Source: Flavobacteriales bacterium (GTDB lineage: Bacteria > Bacteroidota > Bacteroidia > Flavobacteriales_D > Sanyastnellaceae). From it: a stretch of 64,000 nucleotides of DNA. The notes beneath the pieces are model-generated. The model had not been told where the DNA came from. It was given only the letters and a program-made list of their open reading frames with translations, and did not search any database. This document shows, piece after piece, positions 1 to 9,134 of the stretch (positions are counted from its first letter, which is position 1; every line of letters begins with the position of its first letter). The position numbers and the translations under genes are program-made. The stretch lies in the NCBI GenBank assembly GCA_022447625.1, contig JAKVAX010000001.1, forward strand, positions 23,328 through 87,327. The letters run 5' to 3'.

Positions 1-1
1 T

Positions 2-271
2 CTTCCGAATAAGCTCTTTGATTATATCCACGCAGGAATTCCGGTTTTGGCTTCTCCGCTTCCGGAAGTGAAGCGTGTGGTAGAAGGAATGAAGGTTGGA
101 CAATTAATTCCTGATTGGGATCCGAAGAACATTGCTGAAGCCATTGAGAAGATCTTGTCTATTGACAAGCAGGAATGGACATCGGGTCTACAAGAAGCAC
201 GCGAGACATTTAATTGGGATGCAGAGAGCCAAAAGATCAAGGTTATGCTGGAACGAGCAGAACTTATTTAA
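2..271 (+). CDS. Glycosyltransferase family 4 (GT-B), C-terminal part, cut by the left edge
   Basis: This is the last ~89 codons of a gene that begins before the window; the frame is open from base 2. The peptide begins LPNKLFDYIHAGIPVLAS and continues with PLPEV. That is the nucleotide-sugar binding region typical of GT-B family 4 enzymes, where a conserved acidic residue sits near K-x-F/x-Y and the G-x-P-V loop. These enzymes transfer a sugar from an NDP donor to a growing glycan at the inner face of the membrane. The donor and acceptor cannot be told from this fragment. It ends convergently with the next gene, their 3' ends overlapping by 8 bp. The polysaccharide genes at 9.6-14.4 kb are the nearest related functions in view. 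Confidence 0.8.
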   Translation, partial: LPNKLFDYIHAGIPVLASPLPEVKRVVEGMKVGQLIPDWDPKNIAEAIEKILSIDKQEWTSGLQEARETFNWDAESQKIKVMLERAELI

Positions 272-983
272 AGAGCTTCTTTCGGATATACTTGGCGAAA
301 ATCACCGGGCCTTGCCACCATCTTAGTTTCCAGGGTAGCAAAGAGCGTTTCATTCTCCATTCTTCCTTATATAGTCCAGCCGTGAACTGCTTTGATATTC
401 CGGCTGCGGAGGCGGTCGCGAAATGCTCACGAACGATTTCAGCCATATCGTTATTCAAGTACATCGACAAATTCAGGTGGTAATCACCAAATACTTTGAA
501 TTCCTCTGGGTAACGGTAATGTTCGAATACGTCTTTTCGGTAAATCGCCCCTTGGTGATGTACAATGTTTCGCGTGTAGAGGTCGTGATCCCATTTGGGC
601 TCATACCATTCTTTTACCAGGCGATGCTCGCTTCCTTCATTCTTTACTCTTCCAAGTATGATCTTCGCTTCCGGGTGTACTTTGCTCATAGCATGTTGCA
701 CCGATTCCGCGCTAGCGAGATGATCATCAGCCCCCATAAAAAGAAGCCAATCACCTTGAGCGTGGTCAATACCCTTATTCATCGCGGGGTAAACCCCAGG
801 CTTGTCAGTGAAATAGATCACCTGCACAAAAGGGTAGGATTCGGCGATAGCCAGCGTGTTATCTGCAGAACCACCGTCGACTAAGATCACCTCAGCATCA
901 GAAAGCGGTTGCAAGCTTTTCAGGCAGTCGTTGAGCTGGGCTTCAGCATTCAACGTAGGTATGATCACCGTCAGCAACGGCAT
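264..983 (-). CDS. Glycosyltransferase family 2
   Basis: A 239-residue GT-A glycosyltransferase. The N-terminus (VIIPTLNAEAQLNDCLKSL) and the segment ILVDGGSADNT are the usual nucleotide-binding strand and loop of family 2, and LLFMGADDHL carries the metal-binding DxD-like acidic pair near residue 85. It has no signal peptide or membrane segment, so it probably works in the cytoplasm on a lipid-linked acceptor. It starts 3 bp after the ftsE-like gene and is probably co-transcribed with it. One copy of the 13-mer repeat lies in the gene at 705-717 and encodes ASAE just after the acidic motif. Substrate unknown. Confidence 0.88.
   Translation of the reverse strand: MPLLTVIIPTLNAEAQLNDCLKSLQPLSDAEVILVDGGSADNTLAIAESYPFVQVIYFTDKPGVYPAMNKGIDHAQGDWLLFMGADDHLASAESVQHAMSKVHPEAKIILGRVKNEGSEHRLVKEWYEPKWDHDLYTRNIVHHQGAIYRKDVFEHYRYPEEFKVFGDYHLNLSMYLNNDMAEIVREHFATASAAGISKQFTAGLYKEEWRMKRSLLPWKLRWWQGPVIFAKYIRKKLFK
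705..717 (-). repeat. 13-mer CGCTAGCGCGGAA, perfect copy 1
   Basis: Perfect copy on the minus strand inside the GT2 gene, sense to the gene, frame ASAE, flanked as TCGCTAGCGCGGAATC. Confidence 0.9.
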
Positions 984-986
984 GGA

Positions 987-1688
987 TTACTTGTATGCGA
1001 AGTCTGAGAAATGATTGATGTTCGCTGCATCTTTGACAGCGCCATCCACGCAGACAATCGTACGCGCTTCGAACTTCTTCATCGAAGCATAGTCATGGGT
1101 AGCCATCAGCACGGCTTTACCTGCTTTAGAAATATCGAGAAGGAGATTCAGGATGCCCTCAGTGGTCGTCGGGTCCAAGTTTCCAGTAGGCTCATCGGCT
1201 AGGATCAAATCTGGTTCATTTAACAAGGCTCGTGCAATGGCAACACGTTGTTGTTCACCACCAGAAAGTTCAAAGGGCATTTTATATCCCTTCGTTTGAA
1301 GCCCCACTTTGGAAAGCACTTCTTCCATGCGTTCCTCCATCTTCTTTTTGTCTTTCCAACCTGTAGCTTTCAAAACAAACTTGAGGTTGTCATTCACGCT
1401 TCGGTCAGTCAACAGCTCAAAGTCTTGAAACACGATACCTAGTTTACGACGGAGAAAAGGAACCTTGCTCTTTTTAATCTTGGTTAGGTCAAAACCACAG
1501 ACGCTTCCTTCGCCCGAACGAGGGGCTAATTCACCGTACAAGGTTTTGAGGAGGGAGCTTTTACCGCTTCCGGTTTTACCAATCAAATAGATGAACTCAC
1601 CCGGGTCGATCTGGAGATCAACGTTGTTCAAAATGATGTTCTCATTCTGAGCGATCTGAACGGATGAAAGCTTTACAATCGGTTCCAT
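987..1688 (-). CDS. ftsE: ABC transporter ATP-binding protein, FtsE-type
   Basis: A 233-residue ABC ATPase. Walker A is GKTGSGKSS at residues 37-45, the signature is LSGGEQQR near 143, and Walker B is LILADEPTGNLDP near 161, followed by the switch His in MATHDYAS. Length and the E-x-D-I type core fit FtsE, which with FtsX activates peptidoglycan hydrolysis at the division septum. No ftsX is adjacent; in Bacteroidetes ftsE is often unlinked from it. A LolD/MacB-type role cannot be excluded. A possible promoter element (TACCTTCC on the minus strand, 1699-1706) lies 10 bp upstream. The GT2 gene follows 3 bp downstream. Confidence 0.82.
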   Translation of the reverse strand: MEPIVKLSSVQIAQNENIILNNVDLQIDPGEFIYLIGKTGSGKSSLLKTLYGELAPRSGEGSVCGFDLTKIKKSKVPFLRRKLGIVFQDFELLTDRSVNDNLKFVLKATGWKDKKKMEERMEEVLSKVGLQTKGYKMPFELSGGEQQRVAIARALLNEPDLILADEPTGNLDPTTTEGILNLLLDISKAGKAVLMATHDYASMKKFEARTIVCVDGAVKDAANINHFSDFAYK

Positions 1689-1763
1689 AGACAGGGGGAA
1701 GGTACAATTATTAACTCCTGAGCACGGCTCGGTATTGTGGAGTTTTAAACACCGTAGAAGGTA

Positions 1764-2423
1764 TTACAGTAAGTGCAGGCGAACACCTGTTCTGTGTCGG
1801 GTCACGCTACGCCACCACAGATCATAGACCGTGTCGCCTCCGATCAAATTCGACGGAGAATACCCGTAGAAGAAGTCAAGAAGGTAGTCACCGTGACCTA
1901 GATTCAACGGGAGCGTCAATCCACCGTCAATTCTCAGGTTGTACTCTGTTCCAGTAGGATCTGCAGATTCCATTCCCGGGATATTGAATTCGATCGCTCC
2001 ACCTACAAATCCTCCGAGCTTCTCAGATTGAAGTGGGTTGTTGATCATTAAGTGGATGGGAATATCTGCAGTCAGCGGATAGAAGAACTTGAATTCACGC
2101 TCGAAGCCTACGCGATCATAACGCATTTGAGTAGGGATTATACTGATCACTGCTTGCGGACGAAGCGCTAAGAAGCTCGAGAGAGGGATGTAGGTGGATA
2201 GGCCTGCACTCACACCAAACCCTAGCGTCGTTTCTACTTCTTTGAAGACATCTCGCGTTTGAAATGTTGGGTTCTCTTCGCCACTTAGAATACCTGTCTC
2301 AACGCTCAACGTGAAACCCCAATACATTCCTTTCGCACCTTCTTCTTCCTCATAGGCATCATCGTCTTGAGCCCAAAGACAAACTCCCAACAGGAGCAAC
2401 GAACCAGTGATCAAATACTTCAT
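1764..2423 (-). CDS. Outer-membrane beta-barrel-like protein of unknown function
   Basis: A 219-residue protein with a clear signal peptide (MKYLITGSLLLLGVCLWAQ), followed by an acidic linker (DDDAYEEEEGAKG). The rest is alternating aromatic/hydrophobic strands ending in an aromatic/hydrophobic residue pattern (RHRTGVRLHLL), as in porin-family barrels common in Bacteroidetes (PorT/OMP_b-brl type). It presumably sits in the outer membrane. No specific function can be assigned. The start codon lies only 4 nt after a TAACTTCG element, so the message may be leaderless. Confidence 0.7.
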   Translation of the reverse strand: MKYLITGSLLLLGVCLWAQDDDAYEEEEGAKGMYWGFTLSVETGILSGEENPTFQTRDVFKEVETTLGFGVSAGLSTYIPLSSFLALRPQAVISIIPTQMRYDRVGFEREFKFFYPLTADIPIHLMINNPLQSEKLGGFVGGAIEFNIPGMESADPTGTEYNLRIDGGLTLPLNLGHGDYLLDFFYGYSPSNLIGGDTVYDLWWRSVTRHRTGVRLHLL

Positions 2424-2427
2424 GTAA

Positions 2428-2435
2428 CGAAGTTA
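2428..2435 (-). promoter_or_regulatory. Probable -7 element, leaderless start
   Basis: On the minus strand TAACTTCG matches the Bacteroidetes -7 consensus TAnnTTTG at 7 of 8 positions. It is separated from the ATG of the barrel gene by 4 nt, leaving no room for a 5' leader. Confidence 0.5.
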
Positions 2436-2484
2436 ATGAGCTCCTCATGGAATTGGGGTGCAGAGGTGCATCTATCTTTCAACA

Positions 2485-2518
2485 AAAAGGCCGGACTGCT
2501 TTAACAGTCCGGCCTTTT
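2485..2518. terminator. Rho-independent terminator, probably bidirectional
   Basis: A 14-bp perfect stem (AAAAGGCCGGACTG paired with CAGTCCGGCCTTTT) around a 6-nt loop. It lies just after the stop codon of the M16 operon (minus strand), with a T run on that strand. Confidence 0.88.
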
Positions 2519-2537
2519 CAAAATGTATTTCTAAGGT

Positions 2538-4622
2538 TTAGTCAACCTTGAATTCGCTGTTTGAGATACGCTTGTTCACGGATACGTTATCAAGTGTTAC
2601 TTCGATAACCTGTGGACCCACTACCTGCGATACCTTCACAGGGAACTGAATTCCGCTGAACTCTTTGTACTCTTCAATCATTGAAGCTACGGTCATTCCA
2701 CCTTGAGGTGTTTCTTCAGTAGAAACCGTAGATACTAGAAGTCCAGTGTCTACACTGTAGTACTGAGTAGAAGAAGTCTCTTCTCCTTTCATCAAGTCAA
2801 CAACGTACATGCGCTGACCGTTGTCGTCAGTGTCGATTCCTTTCAACACTGCAGACATGCCGTAATCAGCTAGGTGATCATAAGCCAGCATATCTAGCTG
2901 CATCTTAGCTTCTGAAATCTCTTCTTCAGTCATTGCGATCGACTGTCCCATTTGAGAGCTAGATCCACGGTCTCCGTCAATTACTTGCTTCATCATGGTT
3001 TGTCCACCCATAGCAACAGTCATGACCATCTGGTCAGTTCCTTTCACCTTGCGGTTGTATGCTAGAGACATTCCACTCACGCCCATGCTTCCTTCTTCGA
3101 TGATAGAGTTCACCTTTGCGAGGTTTTCTTTCCCACCGATAGCAGCGTAGTACGCATCGAATACGTTCTGAGCAGTCATTCCTTCTGGAGCTGCCTCTAG
3201 ATCAATGTACTCTCCTCCGTAGATGTCGAAGAATTCAACTTCACCAGACTTCGCGAATTTCGCGAGAGACTCAGCTACTTCTTCTTTGTTACCTACAACC
3301 GTAATGTTCAGGTTGTTTGGCTTCAAGTAACGTTGAGCAACACGTAGAACATCGTCAGTAGTTACTGCTTCAAGCTTTGTCAAGTAAGTTGCGTAGTAGT
3401 CTTTTGGAAGATCATAACGCTCGATGTTCAATGCGAAACGTGCGATTGTCTGGGGAGACTCCAAGCTACGAGCGAAGCTTCCATTCATGTAGTTCTTGAT
3501 GAAACGAAGTGTTGTGTCAGCCACCCGCTCGCGTGTTAAACGCTCGATCTCGTAGAGGAACTCAGTCACAGAGCTATCTGTTACTTCGTTACGCACACTG
3601 GCGTAGGCGTTGAAGCTACCAATCACAGGGTCAGGAGACGTAGAAGAACGAGCTCCGTATGTGAAGGCTTTATCTTCACGCAGGTTCTGCATCAAACGTC
3701 CACCGAATACACCACCACCGAGGATGTTATTCATTACAGAAGCTGCAATGGCATCTGGATGTCCAGGTGTCATGTCTACCGGGTGGTTGATATCAATTAC
3801 CGACTGCACTGCACCAGAAAGTGGAACAAAAGCAACGCGGTTTCCACGTGGAGGAGTTGGCTTGTCGTAGGCGTGTTGAGGAGCTTGACCTGCTTCCCAT
3901 CCACCGAAGTACTTCTCGGCTTGAGACTTGGCTTGCTCCATGCTGATGTCACCTACGATCACGAGGTAAGCGAGATTCGGCTTGAAATAATCTTGGTAGT
4001 AACCAATCAAGTCATCACGCGAAATTGCTTCTGTAGTCTTCTCTGTTTGCTGTTCACCATACGGGTGGTCAAGTCCGTAACAGATCGCGTTTGAGATGTT
4101 GCGAGAAATGTCATCAGCTGATGACTTAGAGCTCGCCAATCCAGAAAGGGTTTGCTTGCGCAGCTTCTCAAGCTCATCTTCAGGGAATGCAGGAGACATC
4201 AACATCTCTTGCATCAAGCTGAGTAGGTTGTCTGAGTGCTTTGTCAAACATGCACCATACATACCTGTTGAGAATGTGCTGAGTGAAGCTCCCATGAAGT
4301 CGATTTCTTGATCGATCTGAGCTTTTGTTTTGCCTGCTGTACCAGCAGAAAGAAGGTCACCAGCCATGCTTACATATCCAGCTTTGTTTCCTTCCATGAT
4401 AGGATCACGGTCGATTGTCAACTGGTATGAAACGCGTGGTAATTTATCGTTGTTTACTACGATCACGCGTAGCCCATTTCCAAGGCTGAATGTTTCGTAG
4501 TCGCCGATGCTTATCTGCGGAGCCGGACCCGGCTGAGGAACGATCGAGCGATCGACTTTCCCTCCTGAACACGCTGCCAGGAAGAGCACTAATAGCGGAA
4601 GAATGTATTTCAAGGTCTTCAT
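2538..4622 (-). CDS. M16 peptidase-like lipoprotein, non-catalytic partner, with C-terminal extension
   Basis: A 694-residue protein with a lipoprotein signal (LVLFLAACSGG, Cys near 18). Residues ~40-450 are an insulinase-family M16 module that lacks HxxEH: where the zinc motif should be it reads AGYVSMAGDLLSAGTAG. It keeps the Arg/Tyr-type C-lobe segment (GGRLMQNLREDKAFTYGARSS) typical of the second subunit of M16B heterodimers. The last ~200 residues, from about NVFDAYYAAIGGKENLAK, resemble periplasmic lipoprotein-sorting-type folds found in many Bacteroidetes M16 proteins; this is inferred. It follows the catalytic subunit by 18 bp, so the two are probably translated together and form a periplasmic peptidase dimer. 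Confidence 0.85.
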   Translation of the reverse strand: MKTLKYILPLLVLFLAACSGGKVDRSIVPQPGPAPQISIGDYETFSLGNGLRVIVVNNDKLPRVSYQLTIDRDPIMEGNKAGYVSMAGDLLSAGTAGKTKAQIDQEIDFMGASLSTFSTGMYGACLTKHSDNLLSLMQEMLMSPAFPEDELEKLRKQTLSGLASSKSSADDISRNISNAICYGLDHPYGEQQTEKTTEAISRDDLIGYYQDYFKPNLAYLVIVGDISMEQAKSQAEKYFGGWEAGQAPQHAYDKPTPPRGNRVAFVPLSGAVQSVIDINHPVDMTPGHPDAIAASVMNNILGGGVFGGRLMQNLREDKAFTYGARSSTSPDPVIGSFNAYASVRNEVTDSSVTEFLYEIERLTRERVADTTLRFIKNYMNGSFARSLESPQTIARFALNIERYDLPKDYYATYLTKLEAVTTDDVLRVAQRYLKPNNLNITVVGNKEEVAESLAKFAKSGEVEFFDIYGGEYIDLEAAPEGMTAQNVFDAYYAAIGGKENLAKVNSIIEEGSMGVSGMSLAYNRKVKGTDQMVMTVAMGGQTMMKQVIDGDRGSSSQMGQSIAMTEEEISEAKMQLDMLAYDHLADYGMSAVLKGIDTDDNGQRMYVVDLMKGEETSSTQYYSVDTGLLVSTVSTEETPQGGMTVASMIEEYKEFSGIQFPVKVSQVVGPQVIEVTLDNVSVNKRISNSEFKVD

Positions 4623-4640
4623 TTTGTCGTATTCTGAGGA

Positions 4641-5987
4641 TTAATTTTCAGTGGCATTAGCAGCTTCCTCATCGAATAGGAAGTAGAGCACCACGCGGTT
4701 ATTTTCCGAGTAGTACTTCTGAGCTGCTTTCTGAATGTCTTCGCGAGTTACCGCCTGGTAACGATCGATTTCATTGTTGATTAGGTTCGCATCACCATAA
4801 TACATATGGTAGTTAGCCAATGACTCTGCAATACCTGCAACAGATGAATTAGAAGAGACGAAACCGTTTTCTACCTGATTCTTCAGCTTTTGCAATTCTT
4901 CTTCAGAAATCAATTCGTTCTTAACACGTTCGATTTCTTCGTTCATCGCTGCTTCAACTTCTGCAGGATCAACCCCCATATTCGCCATAGAGAAAGCCAA
5001 GGTCAGACCTGGATCTTCTAGTGGGAATGAGAATGCCCCACAGAAAAGAGCAAGCTGCTTTTCTTCCACAACTGCACGGTTTAGACGGCTAGAACCACCT
5101 TGACTAAGTAAGGTGTTCAACATGTCTACACTGTAGAAGTCAGGCTCTCCTTGTGCAGGAATATGGTAAGCTTGAAGAACCAACGGTAGTTGGTCTTTTC
5201 CTAGAATGGTGTCACGTACTTCAGCAGTTTTCATCGGCTCATCCATTGATGGACGAGGGATTTCAGCTGTTCCTTTCGGGATTGCCGAGAAGTACTTTTT
5301 AATCATCTCCTTCGCCTCATCGATGTTGATATCACCAGCGATGGATAGTACAGCGTTGTTTGGAACGTAGAAGGTCTTGTAGAAATCAACGAACTCTTCT
5401 TCTTTCGCTGCATTCAGGTGGTCCATTGAGCCAATGGTGGTCCACTTGTATGGGTGTTCTACATAGGCGCGCTTCATGGTTTCTTCCAGCAGTCTTCCGT
5501 AAGGCTGGTTGTCAACACGCTGACGCTTTTCTTCTTTTACTACTTCGCGCTGAGTTTCGATTCCTTCGTTTTCTACTTTGGCGTGAAGCATACGCTCAGA
5601 CTCGAGCCAAAGCCCTAGTTCAAGTTGGTTACTTGGGAGTACTTCGTAGTAGAATGTACGGTCATTCGAAGTGTTGGCATTCAATACACCACCTGCGTTC
5701 TCAACGTAACGTGAGAATTCACCGCGGCCCATGTTCTCCGATCCTTCGAAAAGAAGGTGCTCAAAGAAGTGCGCCATTCCGGTGCGTGATGGATCTTCAT
5801 TCTTTGATCCGACGTGGTACATAACTGTCACCGCCACGATAGGGGTGCTGTGATCTTCATGAAGGATCACGTGAAGGCCGTTCTTCAGGTCGTACTCTTC
5901 GAACTCGATCTCACGCATTTGTGCTTGAGATGTTGTTGCGAGAAGTCCGAAAATTCCTGCAAAGGCAAGGCTTAGGATTCGTCTCAT
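4641..5987 (-). CDS. M16 zinc metallopeptidase, catalytic subunit
   Basis: A 448-residue M16B peptidase with a signal peptide (LSLAFAGIFGLLATTSQAQ). The inverted zinc motif HFFEH is at residues 73-77 and the third ligand is probably a Glu in the ETQREVVKEEKRQR segment near residue 150. Family members cleave short unfolded peptides and act as heterodimers with an inactive partner, which is encoded immediately downstream. It is likely exported to the periplasm. A TATTTTAG element about 30 bp upstream may be the promoter. The downstream terminator at 2485 closes the two-gene operon. Confidence 0.92.
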   Translation of the reverse strand: MRRILSLAFAGIFGLLATTSQAQMREIEFEEYDLKNGLHVILHEDHSTPIVAVTVMYHVGSKNEDPSRTGMAHFFEHLLFEGSENMGRGEFSRYVENAGGVLNANTSNDRTFYYEVLPSNQLELGLWLESERMLHAKVENEGIETQREVVKEEKRQRVDNQPYGRLLEETMKRAYVEHPYKWTTIGSMDHLNAAKEEEFVDFYKTFYVPNNAVLSIAGDINIDEAKEMIKKYFSAIPKGTAEIPRPSMDEPMKTAEVRDTILGKDQLPLVLQAYHIPAQGEPDFYSVDMLNTLLSQGGSSRLNRAVVEEKQLALFCGAFSFPLEDPGLTLAFSMANMGVDPAEVEAAMNEEIERVKNELISEEELQKLKNQVENGFVSSNSSVAGIAESLANYHMYYGDANLINNEIDRYQAVTREDIQKAAQKYYSENNRVVLYFLFDEEAANATEN

Positions 5988-6112
5988 ATCAACTCGATTG
6001 GTTTTCGAACAGCTAAAATACTGGATAATGACGTCTGTTCAAGATGATTTTGGCGAACGGTTGTAGTCTATGGAGAATGGAATCAGGTGTCGGAGCATTC
6101 ACTTTGAATTTT

Positions 6113-6120
6113 TACCTTTC
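6113..6120 (+). promoter_or_regulatory. Probable -7 element, near-leaderless hutH
   Basis: TACCTTTC matches TAnnTTTG at 7 of 8 positions and ends 6 nt before the preferred hutH ATG at 6127. Its position argues against the longer upstream start at 6070. Confidence 0.45.
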
Positions 6121-6126
6121 GCACCC

Positions 6127-7602
6127 ATGGAAGCATACCACATATCTCTGAATGAAGCGACGATCGAAGAGTTGAACGGAGTTATCTCTTCCGGTCAGAA
6201 GCTGGCTATCGCGGCTGATGCTGCGGAGAAAGTAACCGCTTGTCGAACTTTTCTTGATGAACGACTGGCGTCATCATCCGATCCGATTTACGGAATCAAT
6301 ACAGGCTTCGGTTCGCTTTGTAATGTACAAGTGGGAAAGGAAGATCTCGCTACACTTCAGAAGAACTTGGTCCTCAGTCACGCATGCGGGCTTGGAGAGA
6401 CCATCGATCCAGAGGTGGTGAAGTGGATGATGCTTCTGAAGGTAAAAGGACTCAGTTATGGGCATAGTGGTGTGCAATTGGTGACGATCAAACGGTTGAT
6501 CGACTTGTACAACGAAGGATTGCTTCCAGTCATCTATGCTCAAGGGTCTCTAGGAGCTAGCGGTGACTTGGCCCCGCTTGCTCACCTCGCTCTTCCGTTG
6601 ATCGGTGAAGGACAGTTATGGGAAGAGGGAAGACCGAAACCAACCAAGGAGTTGTACTGGTCTCGCAATTGGGAAGCAATTGAGCTTCAAGCTAAAGAAG
6701 GACTAGCTCTGTTGAATGGAACACAGTTCATGAGTGCCTTCGGTTGCTACTTGACGATGCAGTCGATACAACTCATTGATGCAGCCAACCGAATTGCTGC
6801 GATGAGCCTGGAAGCATTCGATGGTCGTATTGAGCCTTTCGGCGAAGCGGTGAATACTGTTCGCAACCAACACGGACAAATGAAGGTGGCAGCAGATATG
6901 CGTAAACTCCTTGAGAGTAGCGTTGGAATGAAACGCCATAAAGAGCACGTTCAAGACCCATATTCTTTCCGCTGCATCCCTCAGGTGCACGGTGCTACGA
7001 TGGATGTGATCAACTACGTGCGTACAATTCTGGAAAGAGAGATCAACGCAGTAACGGATAACCCAACGATATTCCCTGAACTGAATGAGATCGTTTCAGC
7101 AGGTAATTTCCATGGACAGCCTTTAGCCTTGGCACTGGATCAGTTGGCACTCGGTATGCACGAGCTGGCGAGTATCTCAGAACGTCGCGTATACAAGCTA
7201 ATCAGCGGTCAGCGTAACCTGCCTGAATTCTTAGTAGCGAACCCAGGCTTGAATTCAGGATTCATGATCCCTCAATATGCTGCGGCTTCTGTAGTGAGTC
7301 AGAACCGACAGTTGGTGACTCCGTCTTCTGCAGATACAGTGGATTCAAGCAATGGTCAAGAAGATCACGTGAGCATGGGGGCCAACGCAGCAACCAAAGC
7401 TTATCGTGTGATTGAGAATGTACGCAAGGTGCTAGCGATAGAGCTCTTCAACGCCGCACAAGCATTAGACCTTCGTGGTGTAGATGAAGCATCACCAATG
7501 GTTCAAGAGTACCATAAGAAGTACCGAAAGGTGGTGCCATTCATCGAGAACGATGAATACATGCATCCGCACATTATGAAGAGTATCGGGTTCCTTCGTT
7601 AA
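6127..7602 (+). CDS. hutH: Histidine ammonia-lyase
   Basis: Converts L-histidine to trans-urocanate and ammonia, the first step of histidine catabolism, in the cytoplasm. The electrophilic MIO cofactor forms from the Ala-Ser-Gly triad in GSLGASGDLAPLAH, here residues 144-146 of a 491-residue protein, matching the family. Other hallmarks are YGINTGFGSLCN, the NGTQ segment, and the C-terminal QEDHVSMGANAA. I chose the ATG at 6127 because homology begins there; an in-frame ATG at 6070 would add 19 residues with no family match. No hutU, hutI or hutG is in view, so the rest of the pathway is elsewhere. Its stop abuts the stop of mltG on the other strand. Confidence 0.95.
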   Translation: MEAYHISLNEATIEELNGVISSGQKLAIAADAAEKVTACRTFLDERLASSSDPIYGINTGFGSLCNVQVGKEDLATLQKNLVLSHACGLGETIDPEVVKWMMLLKVKGLSYGHSGVQLVTIKRLIDLYNEGLLPVIYAQGSLGASGDLAPLAHLALPLIGEGQLWEEGRPKPTKELYWSRNWEAIELQAKEGLALLNGTQFMSAFGCYLTMQSIQLIDAANRIAAMSLEAFDGRIEPFGEAVNTVRNQHGQMKVAADMRKLLESSVGMKRHKEHVQDPYSFRCIPQVHGATMDVINYVRTILEREINAVTDNPTIFPELNEIVSAGNFHGQPLALALDQLALGMHELASISERRVYKLISGQRNLPEFLVANPGLNSGFMIPQYAAASVVSQNRQLVTPSSADTVDSSNGQEDHVSMGANAATKAYRVIENVRKVLAIELFNAAQALDLRGVDEASPMVQEYHKKYRKVVPFIENDEYMHPHIMKSIGFLR

Positions 7603-8616
7603 TTACCTTCTTCTGGAAATAGCACGGTGATATGCATTCGCGTTGATGTTGTGCTGTCTAAGGGTTTTCGCAAAGTTGTGGTATCCATCTAACGCTGGTT
7701 TTGCACACATATAGATGTAATCATGCCTGTCAGGATTGAGTACGGCATCGACGTAGTGCGTTTCAGGGAAATTGATGGGGCCTGGAGGTAGTCCTGAATG
7801 GAGGTAAGTATTGTAGGGCGAGTTCACTTCCATGTGCTCGTTGAGTACACGTCGGATGGTGTAATCATCTAGGGCGTAGATGAGCGTGGGATCTGCTTGC
7901 AACGGAATACCTCTTTTCAGTCTGTTTAGATAGAGCCCAGCAACGATAGGAGCTTCTTCACGCATGGCTGTCTCTGCTTTGACAATGCTTGCGAGGGTAA
8001 CCACTTCGCTTTGGCTGAGTCCGAGGCTGACGGCTCTTTCTTTCCGTCCATCCGTCCAGAAAGCACGGTATTCAGCGGCCATTCGTTCAAGCAGCTCTTC
8101 GGCGTCGGTATCCCACCACATTTCGTAGGTGTTTGGAATGAACATCGTTCGGAAATTCTCTTTGTTGAAACCGAAACGAGCGGCTTGTTCTTCCGAAAGG
8201 ACAAGCTGCAAGAACTCAGCGCTATCTGCTTCGAGCATTGCAGTGAGTTTACCAGCAATATCTTCTGGTTTGCGGGCGCTGGTGAACGTCACACGCACCG
8301 CATCTTGATCTCCGCTACGTAGTTTGTTGACCACTTGGTTCATGCTCATGCCTTGGTTGAAGACATAACGACCAGGCTTCACGCGCGCGAACTCTTTCAG
8401 CTCGATGACTTGTTCTAGCAGTTCTTGGTCATTGACAATACTGTCTCCAATGACAATGGTGATCAACTCATCCATCGATGTGCCCGTAGGAATGAAAACC
8501 TCTTTCTGCGAGTGGGAGAAGACGGTGCTTGAATCCATGACCTTTCCGTAAGCATACCACGCGACCACTCCTCCAAAGGCCGCTAGAATTACTCCAATTG
8601 TCAATAATCTCCTCAT
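7603..8616 (-). CDS. mltG: Endolytic murein transglycosylase MltG
   Basis: A 337-residue YceG/MltG protein with one N-terminal membrane anchor (residues ~5-25). It cleaves nascent glycan strands at the outer face of the inner membrane and is thought to set glycan length. The catalytic Glu is in the motif ASIVKAETAMREEAPIVAG, near residue 215, followed by YLNRLKRGIPLQADPTLIYA, which is diagnostic. An N-terminal LysM-like region precedes the catalytic domain. The gene overlaps the acetyltransferase by 4 nt (ATGA), so it is the third gene of a co-translated trio. Confidence 0.94.
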   Translation of the reverse strand: MRRLLTIGVILAAFGGVVAWYAYGKVMDSSTVFSHSQKEVFIPTGTSMDELITIVIGDSIVNDQELLEQVIELKEFARVKPGRYVFNQGMSMNQVVNKLRSGDQDAVRVTFTSARKPEDIAGKLTAMLEADSAEFLQLVLSEEQAARFGFNKENFRTMFIPNTYEMWWDTDAEELLERMAAEYRAFWTDGRKERAVSLGLSQSEVVTLASIVKAETAMREEAPIVAGLYLNRLKRGIPLQADPTLIYALDDYTIRRVLNEHMEVNSPYNTYLHSGLPPGPINFPETHYVDAVLNPDRHDYIYMCAKPALDGYHNFAKTLRQHNINANAYHRAISRRR

Positions 8617-9134
8617 TCCTGTTTCTTGATCAACTGGTAAAACAGTTCGTCGATGTAGCCGTCAGTGCCTTTGAGCCATTGCTTTCGAGTTGCTGTCAAT
8701 TCGAATCCAGCTTTTTCGAACAACGCAACACTGGCGTGGTTATTGGCAGGAATGTTCGCATAAATCTGGTGCAAATGGAGTACATCGAAACCATATTCAA
8801 TCAGCGTGGTGAGCGCGTCGTAGGCTACGCCTTGTTTGCGCTTTTCTTTCTCGCCAATGAGAATTCCAATACCAGCTCTTAAATGCGTAGGGTCAAAATC
8901 AAAGAGGTCAATCGCACCTACCGGACGTTCTTCTGTGCAGATAACTAGTCTTAGTTGACGATCTGCATAAACGTCGCGAATGCCTCGAATGTACTTTTCG
9001 AGATCGTTGCGACTGAAAGGGGAGGTGGTGCCGCTCACCAACCAATTGTCAGTGTCATTTTCCCACTTGAAAAAGTGGTTAACATCATGTGGTTCTACGG
9101 CGCGTAAAAATGAGCGTTGTCCTTGAAGTTTCAT
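8613..9134 (-). CDS. GNAT family N-acetyltransferase (RimJ/RimL-like)
   Basis: A 173-residue acetyltransferase of the RimJ/RimL type. The acetyl-CoA binding core is recognisable from IGILIGEKEKRKQGVAYDAL (a Q/R-x-x-G-x-G/A variant), followed by HLHQIYANIPANNHASVALF and EKAGFELTATRKQW, the usual last strand and helix. It is cytosolic; the acceptor could be a protein N-terminus or a small amine and cannot be decided here. It overlaps its neighbours by 4 nt on both sides, suggesting tight co-expression with the CoA-binding protein and mltG. Confidence 0.88.
   Translation of the reverse strand: MKLQGQRSFLRAVEPHDVNHFFKWENDTDNWLVSGTTSPFSRNDLEKYIRGIRDVYADRQLRLVICTEERPVGAIDLFDFDPTHLRAGIGILIGEKEKRKQGVAYDALTTLIEYGFDVLHLHQIYANIPANNHASVALFEKAGFELTATRKQWLKGTDGYIDELFYQLIKKQE

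Noticed and set aside
264..483. Overlapping plus-strand frames in the GT2 region and elsewhere as genes
   Set aside because: They are antisense or frame shadows of well-supported genes and have no family motif.
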